Below are positions 9,453-19,036 of a DNA stretch of 64,000 nucleotides, in pieces (positions within the stretch are counted from its first letter, which is position 1; every line of letters begins with the position of its first letter). The DNA lies in NCBI GenBank assembly GCA_963715045.1, contig CAVQRC010000001.1, forward strand, positions 124,001-188,000, read 5' to 3'. The notes below the pieces were generated by a model, which was not told where the DNA came from, made no database searches, and worked only from the letters and a program-made list of their open reading frames with translations. Source of the DNA: CAVQRC01 sp963715045 (GTDB lineage Bacteria; Planctomycetota; Planctomycetia; Pirellulales; Lacipirellulaceae). The translations under genes and the position numbers were made by a program.

Positions 9453-10727
9453 CCGAGAGGTTCCTCCCGTACGACGCGGCGTGCCTTGGCTTCGAATCGC
9501 GGAAGCGAACCGTCGGTCACCCTGGCAACGTCGATGCGGAGACCGAGTTCGGTATGGAGTTCGGCCGCGACCTTGGCCGCGTCGCCCTGCTCGGGCTTCG
9601 ACCTCGATTTTGAGTGTGTCCATCTGGCGGTCCTGGCCAACGACGATGCGAAACTCGCGGACGTGGGGAAACCTGCGGAGAATCTCTTCGATGCTTGAAG
9701 GAAAGACGTTCATTCCCCGGACGATGAGCATGTCGTCCGCCCGCCCGACGACTCCGCCCTCGAGAAGTGCGAAGCGACAGCCTTCGTCTGGCCAGCGGAC
9801 ACAGACGATGTCGCCGGTGCGGTATCGCAGCAATGGGGCGCCATAACGGCCCAGCGGAGTGAGGACCAGTTCGCTGAGCTCGCCGGGCGATGCCAGTTGG
9901 TCTGTGCCGGGCCGGAGGAATTCGGGGATGAATTCCGATTCCAGCACATGCAGGCCGGTTCGGTTGGCGTCGGCAAAGCCCCAGGCACCGACTTCGCTCG
10001 CGCCGGCGTGATCGATCAATTCGGCGGCGAATGCCTGCTCGATCCGCTCCCGCACCGCGGGCAGGCTTCCCCCGGGCTCGCCGGCGACGACGATTTTCTG
10101 GATCGACATCGACTCGAGTTGGATCTGATGTTCTCGGGCAACCTCGGCGAGTCGCAGCGCGTAGGTCGGCGTGCAGAACAGGGCGGTTGCTCGAGTCGCC
10201 TCGATGGTTCGGAGTCGGGCCAGACTCGTGAGTCCGCCGGTCGGGATCGACATTGCACCGCGGGCGAGGACGGCGTCATGGGCGGCCCAGAAGCCGATAA
10301 ATGGGCCGAACGAGAAGGCGAGCAGAGCCCGGTCGGATGCGGTCAGCCCGGCGGCGTCGAGGACATGCTGCCAGCAAGCGAGCCACCACGCCCAGTCGCT
10401 CTTGGTATCGAGTACCGCCAGTGGCTGACCGCGCGTCCCCGAGGTCTGGTGGTACCGCACATACCGCTGAAGTGGAAAGCTCAGGTTGTTGGGCAGGCGA
10501 TCGGCAGTAGAACCCACCAGCTCGGACTTGGTCGTCAGAGGTAACTGCGGCAACTCCGCGAGTGATCCGAGCCGGAGCCGCTCGCCCCCCAGCCGGTGGC
10601 GATAGAAGGCGTTGCGGGCCGCAATCTCGTCGAGCAACAGATTCAGTCGTTGAAGCTGCAGTTGTTCCAGCGACACACGATCGAGCAGCCGGACTTTCTT
10701 ACGATCTTCGGCGGAGGGAACAGACAT
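9446..10727 (-). CDS. Phenylacetate-CoA ligase-like AMP-forming enzyme (one frameshift)
   Basis: A cytoplasmic acyl-CoA synthetase of the PaaK family, ~427 aa. It adenylates a carboxylic acid and transfers it to CoA. The P-loop-like motif TSGTRGQP follows YVRYHQ. GASEVGAWG and YRTGDIV are the A5 and A7/A8 motifs. The C-terminal mini-domain (MLIVRGMNVFPSSIEE) is present. After about IEVEA (near 9595) the frame changes; the proper tail PEQGDAAKVAAELH ... RVVREEPLGQ is one base off and stops at 9446. There is no phenylacetate oxidation gene nearby, so the substrate (aryl acid, lipid or polyketide precursor) is open. Confidence 0.83.
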
Positions 10728-10731
10728 GCTT

Positions 10732-10815
10732 AGAACCTATCCCAGAACCTGAGTGAACGCGTCCCACGGCCGGGAAATTCGCTTGCTGAAACCAGTTTTG
10801 GGATCGGCTCTTAAT
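10732..10815 (-). repeat. Dispersed structured intergenic element, copy A
   Basis: Read on the minus strand it begins GAGCCGATCCCAAAACTGG, directly after the stop of the sigma54 activator gene, and ends CAGGTTCTGGGATAGG. It has outer arms TCCCAAAA/TTCTGGGA and an inner TCCCGGCCGTGGGA hairpin. It belongs to the five-copy family discussed in the findings. Confidence 0.85.
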
Positions 10816-10819
10816 ACGT

Positions 10820-12713
10820 TCACCGCTCGATGTGATGCTGCTCGAGCTTGCGGTAGAGCGTGGCCCTGCCGATACCGAGCAGTTTCGCGGCCTCGGGTAC
10901 GTTGCCACCCGTCCGCTCGAGCGCTTCGAGAATCAACCGCCGTTCCCATTGATCAATCTTGAGCGTGTCCATTTCCCGCCCGCCGCTGTCGCGGAGCGCG
11001 ATGTCGGTAGGCTCGATGCCGTCGTCGTCGGCCAGGACCACCGCGCTATCGATCACGTTGCGAAGTTGCCGCACGTTTCCCGGCCAGTTGTAACCGAGCA
11101 GCTTCTTGCGGGCGGCAGCGGAAAGCTGCAGGTGGGTTCTGGCGTGTTGATTGCGGAAGTGCTCGAGGAAGAACTCGACCAGCATTTCGACATCGTCTCC
11201 CCGGTCGCGGAGCGGCGGCACATGCAACTCGAATACGCTCAGCCGATAAAAAAGGTCCTCGCGGAAGCGTTGCTCTCGCACATAGTGGGCCAGATCCTGG
11301 TTCGTGGCCGCCAGCACGCGGACGTCGACGCGGAGTTCCTTGTCGGAGCCGACGGGTCGAAACGGATGGCCTTCCAGAATCCTCAGCAGCTTGGCCTGGC
11401 CTTCGAGAGTGAGTTCCCCGACCTCGTCGAGGAACAACGTGCCCAGATCGGCCTCCTGAAAAAAGCCGGCGTGGTCGCGGTCAGCACCGGTGAATGCGCC
11501 CGCCTTGTGCCCGAACAACTGACTCTCCATCAGTTCGTCGGGAATTGCCGCACAATTGATCGCGATCATCGGTCGATCGGAGCGGGGACTGGCCCGGTGA
11601 ATTGCCCGGGCCACGAGTTCTTTTCCGGACCCGCTTTCCCCCCGAATCAGGACTGCGCCCGACGCCCTCGCGACCCGCGTGCACTTCTCTTTGAGGGCCA
11701 TGATCGGTTTGCTTTCACCGAACGAGCTCGTCGTACGCCGGCTGTTGCGAAATCAGGCGTTTGACAGTCGACTGGAGCGCCGTCAGATCCCTGGCATGGG
11801 CCAGGGCAACCGCCACGATATTCGCCAGCGAGATGGCGAAGTCGAAGTCCGACTGGCGAAAGTGGCCGTCCTTGAGATAGACGTGGATCGCGCCCAGGGC
11901 CCGGCGGGTGCCATCCTGTTGGCGGGCCAGCAGCGGGGCACACACGGCGTCGGCATAGTGATCTCCCTCGACGCCCTCGGAGGTTGACTGATTGGCAACC
12001 CAAACGGCTCGACCCTGATCGAGCACCATCTTGGTCAGGGACTGATTTAGCGTGATCTCCTCGCTGCCGGTTTCCGGGACGACGAACTTGGGACGGAGTT
12101 GGCCGTCGTCGGTAACCGCCAGGTAGCCGACGACGGCCGCCTTGGTGCGTTCGTGCAGCAGGTCCAGGGCGGATTGCACGACGATTTCGGGACTCTCGCA
12201 GCCCAGCAGCTTGATGCTCAATTGGTAGAGCAGCATCAGCTCGCGGATCTGGTCGGCGTTGGGAAGCGGCCCGATCGGCTGCGATGCGCGATCCGGAGCG
12301 ACGACCGGCACGTCCTGGACGATCGTTTGTGTCAGGCCATATCCATCGCTTGTGGTCGCCGGCTGATCGGTAATGTGAAACACCATCTCGGTCGAGCCGA
12401 TCTTGATCGTGTGTCCATCAGAGACCGTGGCCTCGTCGATCTTCTGATCGTTGACGAGCGTACCGTTTCGGCTTTGGGCATCCCGCACGATCCAGCGGTC
12501 GTGTTCGCGGGTGAGGACGGCATGGACGCGGGAACAAAGCGGATCGTTGACCGTGATCGTGCAATTCGCACCCCGCCCGATCCGCGTTTCTTCGCGTTCG
12601 TTCAACGGGAAATTGCGGCCAGCCCAATCCCCGTTCAACACGGTGACGTAGGCGTAGCAGTCGTCGTTAGGGATCGCAGTCGAATTCAAGATCCAGCTTC
12701 CAGAACGACCCAT
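10820..12713 (-). CDS. FHA-GAF-sigma54 AAA+ transcriptional activator (one frameshift)
   Basis: A cytoplasmic regulator of ~630 aa. An N-terminal FHA phosphothreonine-binding domain (IGRGANCTI, SRVHAVL, SRNGTLVND) is followed by a GAF domain (residues ~165-320) and the sigma54-interaction AAA+ domain with Walker A RGESGSGKE, the sigma54-contact loop GAFTGA, and Walker B-like LGTLFLDEVGEL. A Fis-type helix-turn-helix ends the protein (GGNVPEAAKLLGIGRATLY). The first two domains and the AAA+ part lie in different frames, joined by one surplus base near 11708 (DELVR-stop should read DELVGESKPIM). It would open RpoN promoters in response to a phosphorylated partner. Targets are unknown. Confidence 0.88.
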
Positions 12714-12887
12714 GGTGGGATGCCGCCGATGGGCATACCGTCGCCACCGAGTCCAGCGACCAATATACCAACGCCGTCACACGGCCGGCAGGACGAGGGA
12801 ATCGTCGGAACGCCGCGTGACCGTGGAGATTGAGTCCTCGTGGCTGCGTCGCACCGCGAACCAGCCCGAGTTGGGCGGCGGTAATCT

Positions 12888-12966
12888 TAGAGCCGATCCC
12901 AAAATGAGCTTCAGCTACCGAATCCCCGGCCGTGGGACACGTTCGCTGAGGTTTTGGGAAAGATAC
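12888..12966 (+). repeat. Dispersed structured intergenic element, copy B
   Basis: It starts GAGCCGATCCCAAAA and ends GGTTTTGGGAAAGATAC, with central CCCCGGCCGTGGGA. It lies just 3' of the TPR lipoprotein gene (stop at 12980, minus strand), within the ~265-bp gap before the FHA-GAF-sigma54 gene. Nothing else is recognisable in that gap. Confidence 0.85.
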
Positions 12967-12979
12967 TTGACCGCGTTGC

Positions 12980-13786
12980 TCAATAGCGGCGGTTTGGCGA
13001 GGGCTGCTGGACCACCCGGGTATTGGAAGCCGGAGCGGCTCGACGAATCGCGGGGCCGCCAAGTGCGGCCTGCAGCGACGCGATCCGCTGTTTGACGACA
13101 GGCTGGTGGGCGTTGAGCTCGAGTGATCGCTCATAGTCCTGCAACGCCTGAAGGTATTCGCCAGACTCGTCGCGAATTCGACCAAGAGCGGTCAGAGCAC
13201 GACTGTTGTACGGGTCGGCTGCGAGGGCTTCGGCCAGACGCGCCTTGGCACCGTCTTGATCGCCCGTTTCCTCAAGCAGCCGCGCCAATTCGATCTTGGG
13301 ATCGGCGAGCTGAGGGTTCGAGGCTTCCCAGTTCTGCAGCAGACGGAACGCGGCATCGCGGCGACCGGTCTCGGTCAGCAGCACTGCCAGTCCGCGATAG
13401 CATTCGGGATGATTCGGATCTCGCTCCAGGCACTGATTGTAAAGGTCCTCGGCCTGCCGGAGGTCCTGCTCATTCCCATACATCCGGCCTGTCTGATGGA
13501 GCGTGGCGGCCAGATTGTAATAGCCGTTGGGCACGTTCGGATTACTGGCGATGGCTCCTTGAAACCGGGCGGCCGCGGACTGGAAGTCGCCGTGCTGATG
13601 AAGACGAACGCCGTCGACATTCATGCCTTGCGACGCGAAATGATTGCAACCGCACAGCAGGACCGCACCGGCCAACGCGATGGCCACGCCCAAGCGACCC
13701 GCCCGGCAATGCTCCAGGTGAGCCATGGCCGGCACGACTCTCGCGGGGTGAGAGAAGTTCGTCAGCGGGGGCTTAGGAAACGCCAT
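12980..13786 (-). CDS. TPR repeat lipoprotein
   Basis: An envelope lipoprotein with about five tetratricopeptide repeats, e.g. PNGYYNLAATLHQTGR and PECYRGLAVLLTETGR. The signal region ends in a lipobox (AGAVLLCGC), so the mature protein should start at that Cys. I place the start at the ATG at 13786 (GAGGG ~10 nt upstream, MAFPKPP); the ATG at 13726 (MAHLEH...) gives a shorter, more classical signal and is an alternative. The sequence farther upstream is open but not protein-like. TPRs mediate protein contacts; no partner is evident. Confidence 0.8.
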   Translation of the reverse strand: MAFPKPPLTNFSHPARVVPAMAHLEHCRAGRLGVAIALAGAVLLCGCNHFASQGMNVDGVRLHQHGDFQSAAARFQGAIASNPNVPNGYYNLAATLHQTGRMYGNEQDLRQAEDLYNQCLERDPNHPECYRGLAVLLTETGRRDAAFRLLQNWEASNPQLADPKIELARLLEETGDQDGAKARLAEALAADPYNSRALTALGRIRDESGEYLQALQDYERSLELNAHQPVVKQRIASLQAALGGPAIRRAAPASNTRVVQQPSPNRRY

Positions 13787-14054
13787 GGTGATTCGCCCTC
13801 GAGGTGGCGCAACGCAAGGTTCGGTGTTCGGAGGATTGGATTCCGCGGACCGTACCAGCCGCCCGAGAGCCGTGCAATACGAATTGTCGCCACCAGCCAG
13901 ACACGCCCGCCAACCCCCAGATTCACCCAATCCGATCATCTTTGCTAATCCGCGAACTTTGCCCAGCAGATGAACTTTACCCAGATTCGTGACCGATGCT
14001 TGTCTTGTCGACCCATTGCCCCTTCCTTACTGCACTCTTTTGGAGGCACCCAGC

Positions 14055-14648
14055 GTGGCCAAGAAGACGACCACCAAAGCCCCCTCAAGGAAGTCCCGGA
14101 CCGCCAAGAAGGCCTCATCCCAGAAGACATCCACCACCCGCAGCCCACGCTCGGCCAGCAGCACGGACTCCGATGAGCCGGTCATGATCGACCGCCGAAA
14201 TCTGAGCGAGCGGCGGCAATCTGAGCCAGAACCATCGCCGCCGAAACTCGAGCGACGCGAGAAAGTCCAGCGGCGTCGCCAGATCGACCCGACCACGTGC
14301 GAACGCGACTACTCCGACGAAGAAGTCGAATTCATGAACGCACTCGATGAGTACAAACGGACCAGCGGTCGCATGTTTCCCACCTGCAGCGAAGTGCTCG
14401 AAGTGATTCGAGGACTAGGCTACGCGAAGCTGACCCCGACGGAATTCGCCGCGCGAGAACTCGCCGATGACGGCGATGAAGACAGGGCGAGCGATGCGGA
14501 CGAAGACTCAATCTCCATCTCGCAGTCGCTGCACATGACGGCCGTGAGTGCAACTCGACGCCTGCGACAGAAGATGATCTCTTCGAGTGACTCTCACGCG
14601 AGAAGAACCGATTGCGGCAGCATGCTCAGACCCTTATCGGTGGCTTGA
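14055..14648 (+). CDS. Basic hypothetical protein, planctomycete type
   Basis: I do not recognise a named family. The GTG at 14055 follows GGAGG at 14042-14046 with good spacing and starts (M)AKKTTTKAPSRKS, a Lys/Ser/Thr-rich stretch like histone H1 or DNA-compaction tails. A charged middle follows (RRNLSERRQ, EKVQRRRQID). The likely folded core is YSDEEVEFMNALDEYKR ... FPTCSEVLEVIRGLGY, which looks like a small helical domain. The last ~18 codons overlap the 3' end of the convergent anti-sigma gene by 55 bp. Nucleic-acid binding is a guess from composition. Confidence 0.65.
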   Translation: MAKKTTTKAPSRKSRTAKKASSQKTSTTRSPRSASSTDSDEPVMIDRRNLSERRQSEPEPSPPKLERREKVQRRRQIDPTTCERDYSDEEVEFMNALDEYKRTSGRMFPTCSEVLEVIRGLGYAKLTPTEFAARELADDGDEDRASDADEDSISISQSLHMTAVSATRRLRQKMISSSDSHARRTDCGSMLRPLSVA

Positions 14649-15219
14649 GGCACGAAGGTACGCGAGCTGTCGGGCCACACGTCACGCAGGGCCTGGAGAG
14701 CCACCCAGACCGGCTGGGTTACCGGCCGAAATCGGACCGCGATTCGGTCAGCTTCCGGCGAAGCGGCGAACCATCGGAGTCCATCGGAAATGGCCACGAT
14801 GTTCCGACCAGTAACCTGAAACGCAGAGTACGTGTCGATTGCCGTGGAATGCGACGCGTCGGCATACCGTGGCTCGCCAGCGGGCGGCAACATGTCGCCG
14901 GGAGAGTGCTGCCCGTCATGAACGCGGCCCAGAGGATGGTTGCGGCGGCCGCCGAGATACTCAGGTAGCGCCACTTGCGCTGCTGTCGCCGCCGCTGCAA
15001 TATTGAGACCACACGCGATCCGACACGTTCGCAAGATGCTTCGGGCACGTCGACCGGTGTGGAACCGTCGAACAGGTCAGCAAGTGAGCGATACGTCCTG
15101 AGGACTTCGGCGCACCGCGGGCAGGCCGCCGCATGCGTCGTCACCGCGGCGTCGAGATGGACGCTGCCGCGGGAATCCAACAGTTCGTTGAGCCGTATCT
15201 CAAGCTGGTCGCACCGCAT
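14594..15219 (-). CDS. Zinc-finger anti-sigma factor (one frameshift)
   Basis: It probably holds the adjacent ECF sigma factor at the membrane. The N-terminus has a zf-HC2/ZAS-type motif: His in VTTHAAACPRC with the paired cysteines CPRC (residues ~34-37). One membrane helix follows (YLSISAAAATILWAAFMTG, ~83-102). Just after the helix (near 14900) the frame changes by one base; the other frame continues with a plausible periplasmic domain and stops at 14594. Its start overlaps the last 20 bp of the sigma gene, so the two are translationally coupled. Confidence 0.8.
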
Positions 15220-15766
15220 GCTCTACCTCGGCGAATACGCCTCGTTTACGCAAGGTTGCCACGATTTCGCGGCGGGCCCGATGGACCCATGTCTTGATCG
15301 TTCCGAGTGGACAATCAAGCGCTGCAGCGATCTCCTCGTAGCACAACTGATGTTCGTGAAATAGTTGGAACGCCTGCCGGTATTCGGCTCGCAAGTGCTT
15401 CACGGCCAGACGGATCTCCTCGGCCAGATGCTCGGCTGCCTGGTACTCGGTCGACCGATCGGCCAGGTCCTCGACAAACTGAGATGGTTTCATCCGTCGT
15501 GCCCGCTTCGCCAACAACGTGCGGCAACGATTCCCAGCGATCGCCATCAGCCACGGTTCAAAGGGCCGCGCGCTGTCCCAGCGATGAAGACTGCCAAGGG
15601 CCCGCAAAAACGTCTCCTGGGCGGTGTCTTCGGCATCTTGCCGCTGGCCCAGCATTCGCCAGCACAGACCATAGACTCGGCCCATGTAGCGATCGACCAG
15701 ACGTGCCATGGCCGACTGGTCTCCCGCCAGGCAGGAGTCGACAAGCTGATGCAGCGATTCGCTCAA
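15200..15766 (-). CDS. ECF RNA polymerase sigma factor
   Basis: A 188-aa sigma-70 family member with only regions 2 and 4. Region 2 covers DRYMGRVYGLCWRMLGQ and AEDTAQETFLRA. Region 4 is QAFQLFHEHQLCYEEIAAAL with the helix-turn-helix ending GTIKTWVHRARRE. It directs RNA polymerase to a specific promoter set and is expected to be held inactive by the overlapping anti-sigma gene. Such pairs usually regulate their own operon. The ATG at 15766 is the first start that leaves a full region 2. Confidence 0.92.
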   Translation of the reverse strand: MSESLHQLVDSCLAGDQSAMARLVDRYMGRVYGLCWRMLGQRQDAEDTAQETFLRALGSLHRWDSARPFEPWLMAIAGNRCRTLLAKRARRMKPSQFVEDLADRSTEYQAAEHLAEEIRLAVKHLRAEYRQAFQLFHEHQLCYEEIAAALDCPLGTIKTWVHRARREIVATLRKRGVFAEVEHAVRPA

Positions 15767-15867
15767 TAGGAGTTTCCGAAGCGATCTTTCGAGCCGGGCT
15801 ACACGCTTTTACCCGCCCTGAGGACGATGCGTTTCGGCGAACGGGAAAAACCCGTCAGAATTCGCGG

Positions 15868-16558
15868 CTAACGGCGACGCGTCATCGAGCGGAGCACTTC
15901 GGCAGCCGCCTCACGGCTGTCTTTCGTCGAAGACTTGGGACGCAGCGGTAACTTTCCCGGGCCCTGTTTGCCTTTCTTCGTGTCGTCGACCTGTTCGGCG
16001 TCCGCAGGAGCCTCCGCGGAATCCGCTGCGGGCGTTTCGATTTCGCTGGTCTGGTCGTTCGACTGAGTCCGAGGCAGCGGATAGTTGAGTTTCGTCCAAC
16101 CGCAGGCTGGTTGTCTCATGACTCGCCTGCGTGTCGCTGCCAGGGAGCGTCAGCCACTCGCTGATCGAGTCCTCGAAGCGACCTTCGTCCTTGGCCCGCT
16201 TGGCAGAGCGATTCGCGGCATCGGCCGCGTCCTTGACTTCCGGATGCCGGCGGCTGTCGAGACCCCGCGACGCGAGGATTTGAAAGCACGAGCGGGCCGA
16301 CACGGACTTCGTCTCCGCTCTTGAGCTCGACTTCGCTCTCAATTCGCTGGTCATTGACATAAGTGCCGTTTCGGCTGCCGAGGTCGGCGATCGTGATGCT
16401 GGATCGCTCCGTCTGGATGGCACAGTGGTGACGGCTGATCGCGTCGCTGCCGGCACGCAGCGTGCAATCGGAGGCCCGCCCGATCACAAACCGCCCGGTC
16501 TTGAGAGGGATTTCAGTTCCCGCTTTCGCGCCCCGAGAACTTTCAGTTTGACGTCCAT
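15868..16558 (-). CDS. FHA domain protein (at least three frameshifts)
   Basis: A small phosphopeptide-binding protein, ~230 codons. The ATG at 16558 gives MDVKLKVLGA; a frame change near 16525 joins AKAGTEIPLKTGRFVIG. The FHA core is intact: GRASDCTL, SRHHCAIQ, LGSRNGTYVN, GDEVRVGPL. A second change near 16295 leads to an Ala/Lys/Glu helical stretch (VKDAADAANRSAKRAKDEG) and a third near 16090 to an acidic-then-basic tail ending MTRRR. All three pieces abut cleanly, so this is one gene with consensus errors or a recent pseudogene. It sits beside the ECF unit and near the FHA-sigma54 activator, suggesting kinase-linked regulation. Confidence 0.72.
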
Positions 16559-16899
16559 GGCGTGCCTGGTGATAGGGAGTCAATTTCTATCAGGATTATA
16601 GCCACTGAGGTGCGGAATCGCGCAACGCACATTGTAAGAAACCCCATAGCGGTCACCAGTCTCTCGGCGGTTGGGGTGCGGATTATTGCTGTGGGTTACC
16701 CCTGCCCGACGGGCTGTCCAGGAGCGACGAGCCGAAAGTTCTGCAGCGCGTGAGCCCGGGGATGTGTACACGCCTTGGGGGCCAAAGCCCGGGAGTGAAT
16801 TGCGCCCGTCCTCGCTGGGCCCTGCCGGAAATGCGTAACTTTTGGGTTGACAATGTGATAGGGCAATCGCATGAATTCCGCAGGATCCACCTACCTCCT
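16559..16899. other. Intergenic region without a gene
   Basis: 341 bp between the start of the FHA gene and the end of the lipoate ligase gene, both on the minus strand. A plus-strand TTGACA at about 16852 has no convincing -10 partner and no plus-strand gene downstream. I see no RNA gene or strong repeat. Confidence 0.5.
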
Positions 16900-17679
16900 T
16901 CATCGGCGGGCCGTCCAAGCTTCTGTAGCGTATTTCTCGTCTCGCAACACAGTCAGGTGTCGTTCGACGTGGCCCGGCCAGCGGGGATCCGACCGGCATT
17001 CCCCCAAAGCCCTGGGAAGGACCCCCACCCACGTTTCGCGCAGCATTTCGGCAGTCAACCGGACGCCGGCCTGCTCTCGGATTCCGGCCAACTGGGGGGT
17101 TCGAGAAGAGGACTGCAACAGGACACTGCCGTGCTGCAGAATCGCACCCTGGCGGCGACGCTGGGCGCTGCCGGCGATCTTTGGCAAGGCTTCGCCGGTG
17201 GTCACCTGCCCTCCGAGGGGGCCGACGGCGAGGACATCGTTCGATGAGCGGCGGGCAAAGCACAGAAACGCCTGGTCGTCGGCGACCGCCGCGTCACACA
17301 GGCGGGCAGCGACCCCTTGTCGAGCCAGGGCCTCGATCAGCGAGAGGTGCATCGCTTCGTACAATCCGGGGGCATCCATGGCGGCGGGGTGGTGGGGACT
17401 GACGGCCAGGCAATAGGTCAACTCGTGGTGGTGCAGAATCGCACCTCCACCGCTGGGGCGGCGAATCACCGCGGTGTTGCTGGCGGCCGGATGTTGCCGG
17501 GCGGCGGCGATCGGCTGGAAGTATCCAAGCGACAGTGTTGGCTTCGTCCAGGTGTAGAACCTCAGCCAGGCGGTTGGCGTGGTCGAGGTGATCGCTGCTT
17601 CGAGCAGGGCCTCGTCGGCCGCCATGTTATGCGGGCCATCGTGTGGGCCGTCGGCGATCACCAGGCACTCGCGGGGCAT
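16900..17679 (-). CDS. Lipoate-protein ligase A family protein
   Basis: It transfers lipoate or octanoate to lipoyl domains such as GcvH and 2-oxoacid dehydrogenase E2. The ATG at 17679 (MPRECLVIADGP) is four bases after the stop of the preceding DUF3500 gene, so translation is probably coupled. Family marks are NMAADEALL near the N-terminus, the RRPSGGGAILHHHELTY motif, and KIAGSAQRRRQGAILQHGS with the catalytic-site Lys. The stretch between them (CFARRSSNDVL) is slightly unusual. A complete glycine cleavage operon with a lipoylated GcvH lies 4 kb away and is a likely client. Confidence 0.85.
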   Translation of the reverse strand: MPRECLVIADGPHDGPHNMAADEALLEAAITSTTPTAWLRFYTWTKPTLSLGYFQPIAAARQHPAASNTAVIRRPSGGGAILHHHELTYCLAVSPHHPAAMDAPGLYEAMHLSLIEALARQGVAARLCDAAVADDQAFLCFARRSSNDVLAVGPLGGQVTTGEALPKIAGSAQRRRQGAILQHGSVLLQSSSRTPQLAGIREQAGVRLTAEMLRETWVGVLPRALGECRSDPRWPGHVERHLTVLRDEKYATEAWTARR

Positions 17680-17683
17680 CGAA

Positions 17684-18787
17684 TCAACGGTTCCGTTGAT
17701 GAGAACCGTCCTGATAGTGCTGGTGGAGGAAATCGAGACCAAAGTCGTCGGTCAACGAGTGCCACACGACGTGGATGTGGTTGGCGTCGTTCTGGGTGTT
17801 GTCGTACTCGATGATGAACGTCGGTCCGTGAACGCGATAGTAATGACCTTCGCCCCGCTCGAGGCTGCCGGCCCACGCGAAGTGAATGTTGTCGTGGCCC
17901 GCGTCGCGGATCTGTTTCAGCTCCGCGGCGGCCAGTTCTCCGCGGAGCGTGTTCGCCACCTGGGTCATCAGTTGCACGAGCAGTTTCTGCTGTCGCGGCT
18001 TCATCTCGGAAAAGGCAACACCGGCAGGCTGACCGAGGTCGATCGGTTCGCCGGGAGCCGTGTAGACGTCGTCGGGTGCCTCGGCAGCGAGCATCGCCTG
18101 CCGGCGAAACTGCTGGTTGAAGCTGGCCATCAGTTGCCGGGCCAGATCTTCTTCGGCGGCCAAGGCACGTTGCCCCTGACGCGGGCCCGTGCGGACTTCG
18201 GCCGGGTTCGCGCCCAGAAACAGCGGCGTCGAAGCGATGATCTTGCCCGCGGCCGAGCTGAAATTCAGCGACAGGTGGTGACCCTCAATGCGCCAGCCCC
18301 AGGGATGGTCGACGGCAGGTGTGCCGAAGATGGCGATCCAATACTTCTCCGGATCGCGGCGTTCCTCGGTGCCGGGGCGATCTTTCTCCAACTCGCGCAG
18401 GATTTGCTCGAGACCCATGATCGTGGTTGCCTTCAGATAACCCTGGGAACTCAGCCCGCTCTGCAGCAGCGCGTAGGCCGCCCGGCGTTGGCTGAGATCC
18501 ATATCCTTGATCCGCACCCCCAGACGCTCCTTGGGAATGAAGTGCCAGTTCAGCCGCTCGTCGCTGTCGAACGGAAACGTCGCCTGCTCTCGTAATTCTT
18601 CGCTGAGAACCTCGAGCAGGGCCTGGGCCTTGGCCACCATGTCGGTGACGTGCGGGGGAGCCGCCCGTTCATGGGCCGTCACGGGCGGGGAGCACAGCAG
18701 CATCAGCAGCAACGCACCGCATGCGGCAGCGGGCCCCGATTGGGAAAAGCGACAGACGTGCGGTAGATTCAGTGGCTGGCAACGCAT
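17684..18787 (-). CDS. DUF3500 domain-containing secreted protein
   Basis: A 367-aa protein with an N-terminal signal (ACGALLLMLLCSPPVTAHE) and, over nearly its whole remaining length, the DUF3500 domain: AYALLQSGLSSQGYLKA, YWIAIFGTPA, WGWRIEGHHLSLNF, and the closing DNTQNDANHIHVVWH. The many conserved His and Asp residues hint at metal binding, but the family has no settled function. It precedes the lipoate ligase gene by four bases. Confidence 0.87.
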   Translation of the reverse strand: MRCQPLNLPHVCRFSQSGPAAACGALLLMLLCSPPVTAHERAAPPHVTDMVAKAQALLEVLSEELREQATFPFDSDERLNWHFIPKERLGVRIKDMDLSQRRAAYALLQSGLSSQGYLKATTIMGLEQILRELEKDRPGTEERRDPEKYWIAIFGTPAVDHPWGWRIEGHHLSLNFSSAAGKIIASTPLFLGANPAEVRTGPRQGQRALAAEEDLARQLMASFNQQFRRQAMLAAEAPDDVYTAPGEPIDLGQPAGVAFSEMKPRQQKLLVQLMTQVANTLRGELAAAELKQIRDAGHDNIHFAWAGSLERGEGHYYRVHGPTFIIEYDNTQNDANHIHVVWHSLTDDFGLDFLHQHYQDGSHQRNR

Positions 18788-19036
18788 GAAACAGGCCCTG
18801 GGCGAAGAGTTGCGGAAACGTCACTTGCAAACGAGTCCCCTAGCGTGGCCGAAATGGGCCCGTTTTGGAAGCAGTTCGCCAGATCCGGGACTCAGGAAGC
18901 GAGATGACGGCACGCCAGCAGTTTCCTGCCTCGGTCACCTGTTGGCTCGCGGTTGGGCGACACCTCGCCCGCATGCGGTGGATTTCGGCGGCTCCGATCG
19001 GTTCGGAACCTGCCCTCATGAATCAGGAGTCCGAAC

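Noticed and set aside
14594..14718. C-terminal part of the anti-sigma gene as a separate small gene
   Set aside because: It continues the anti-sigma protein after one frame change and has no start of its own.
16852..16890. TTGACA promoter-like box on the plus strand
   Set aside because: There is no good -10 at 16-18 bp and no plus-strand gene downstream.
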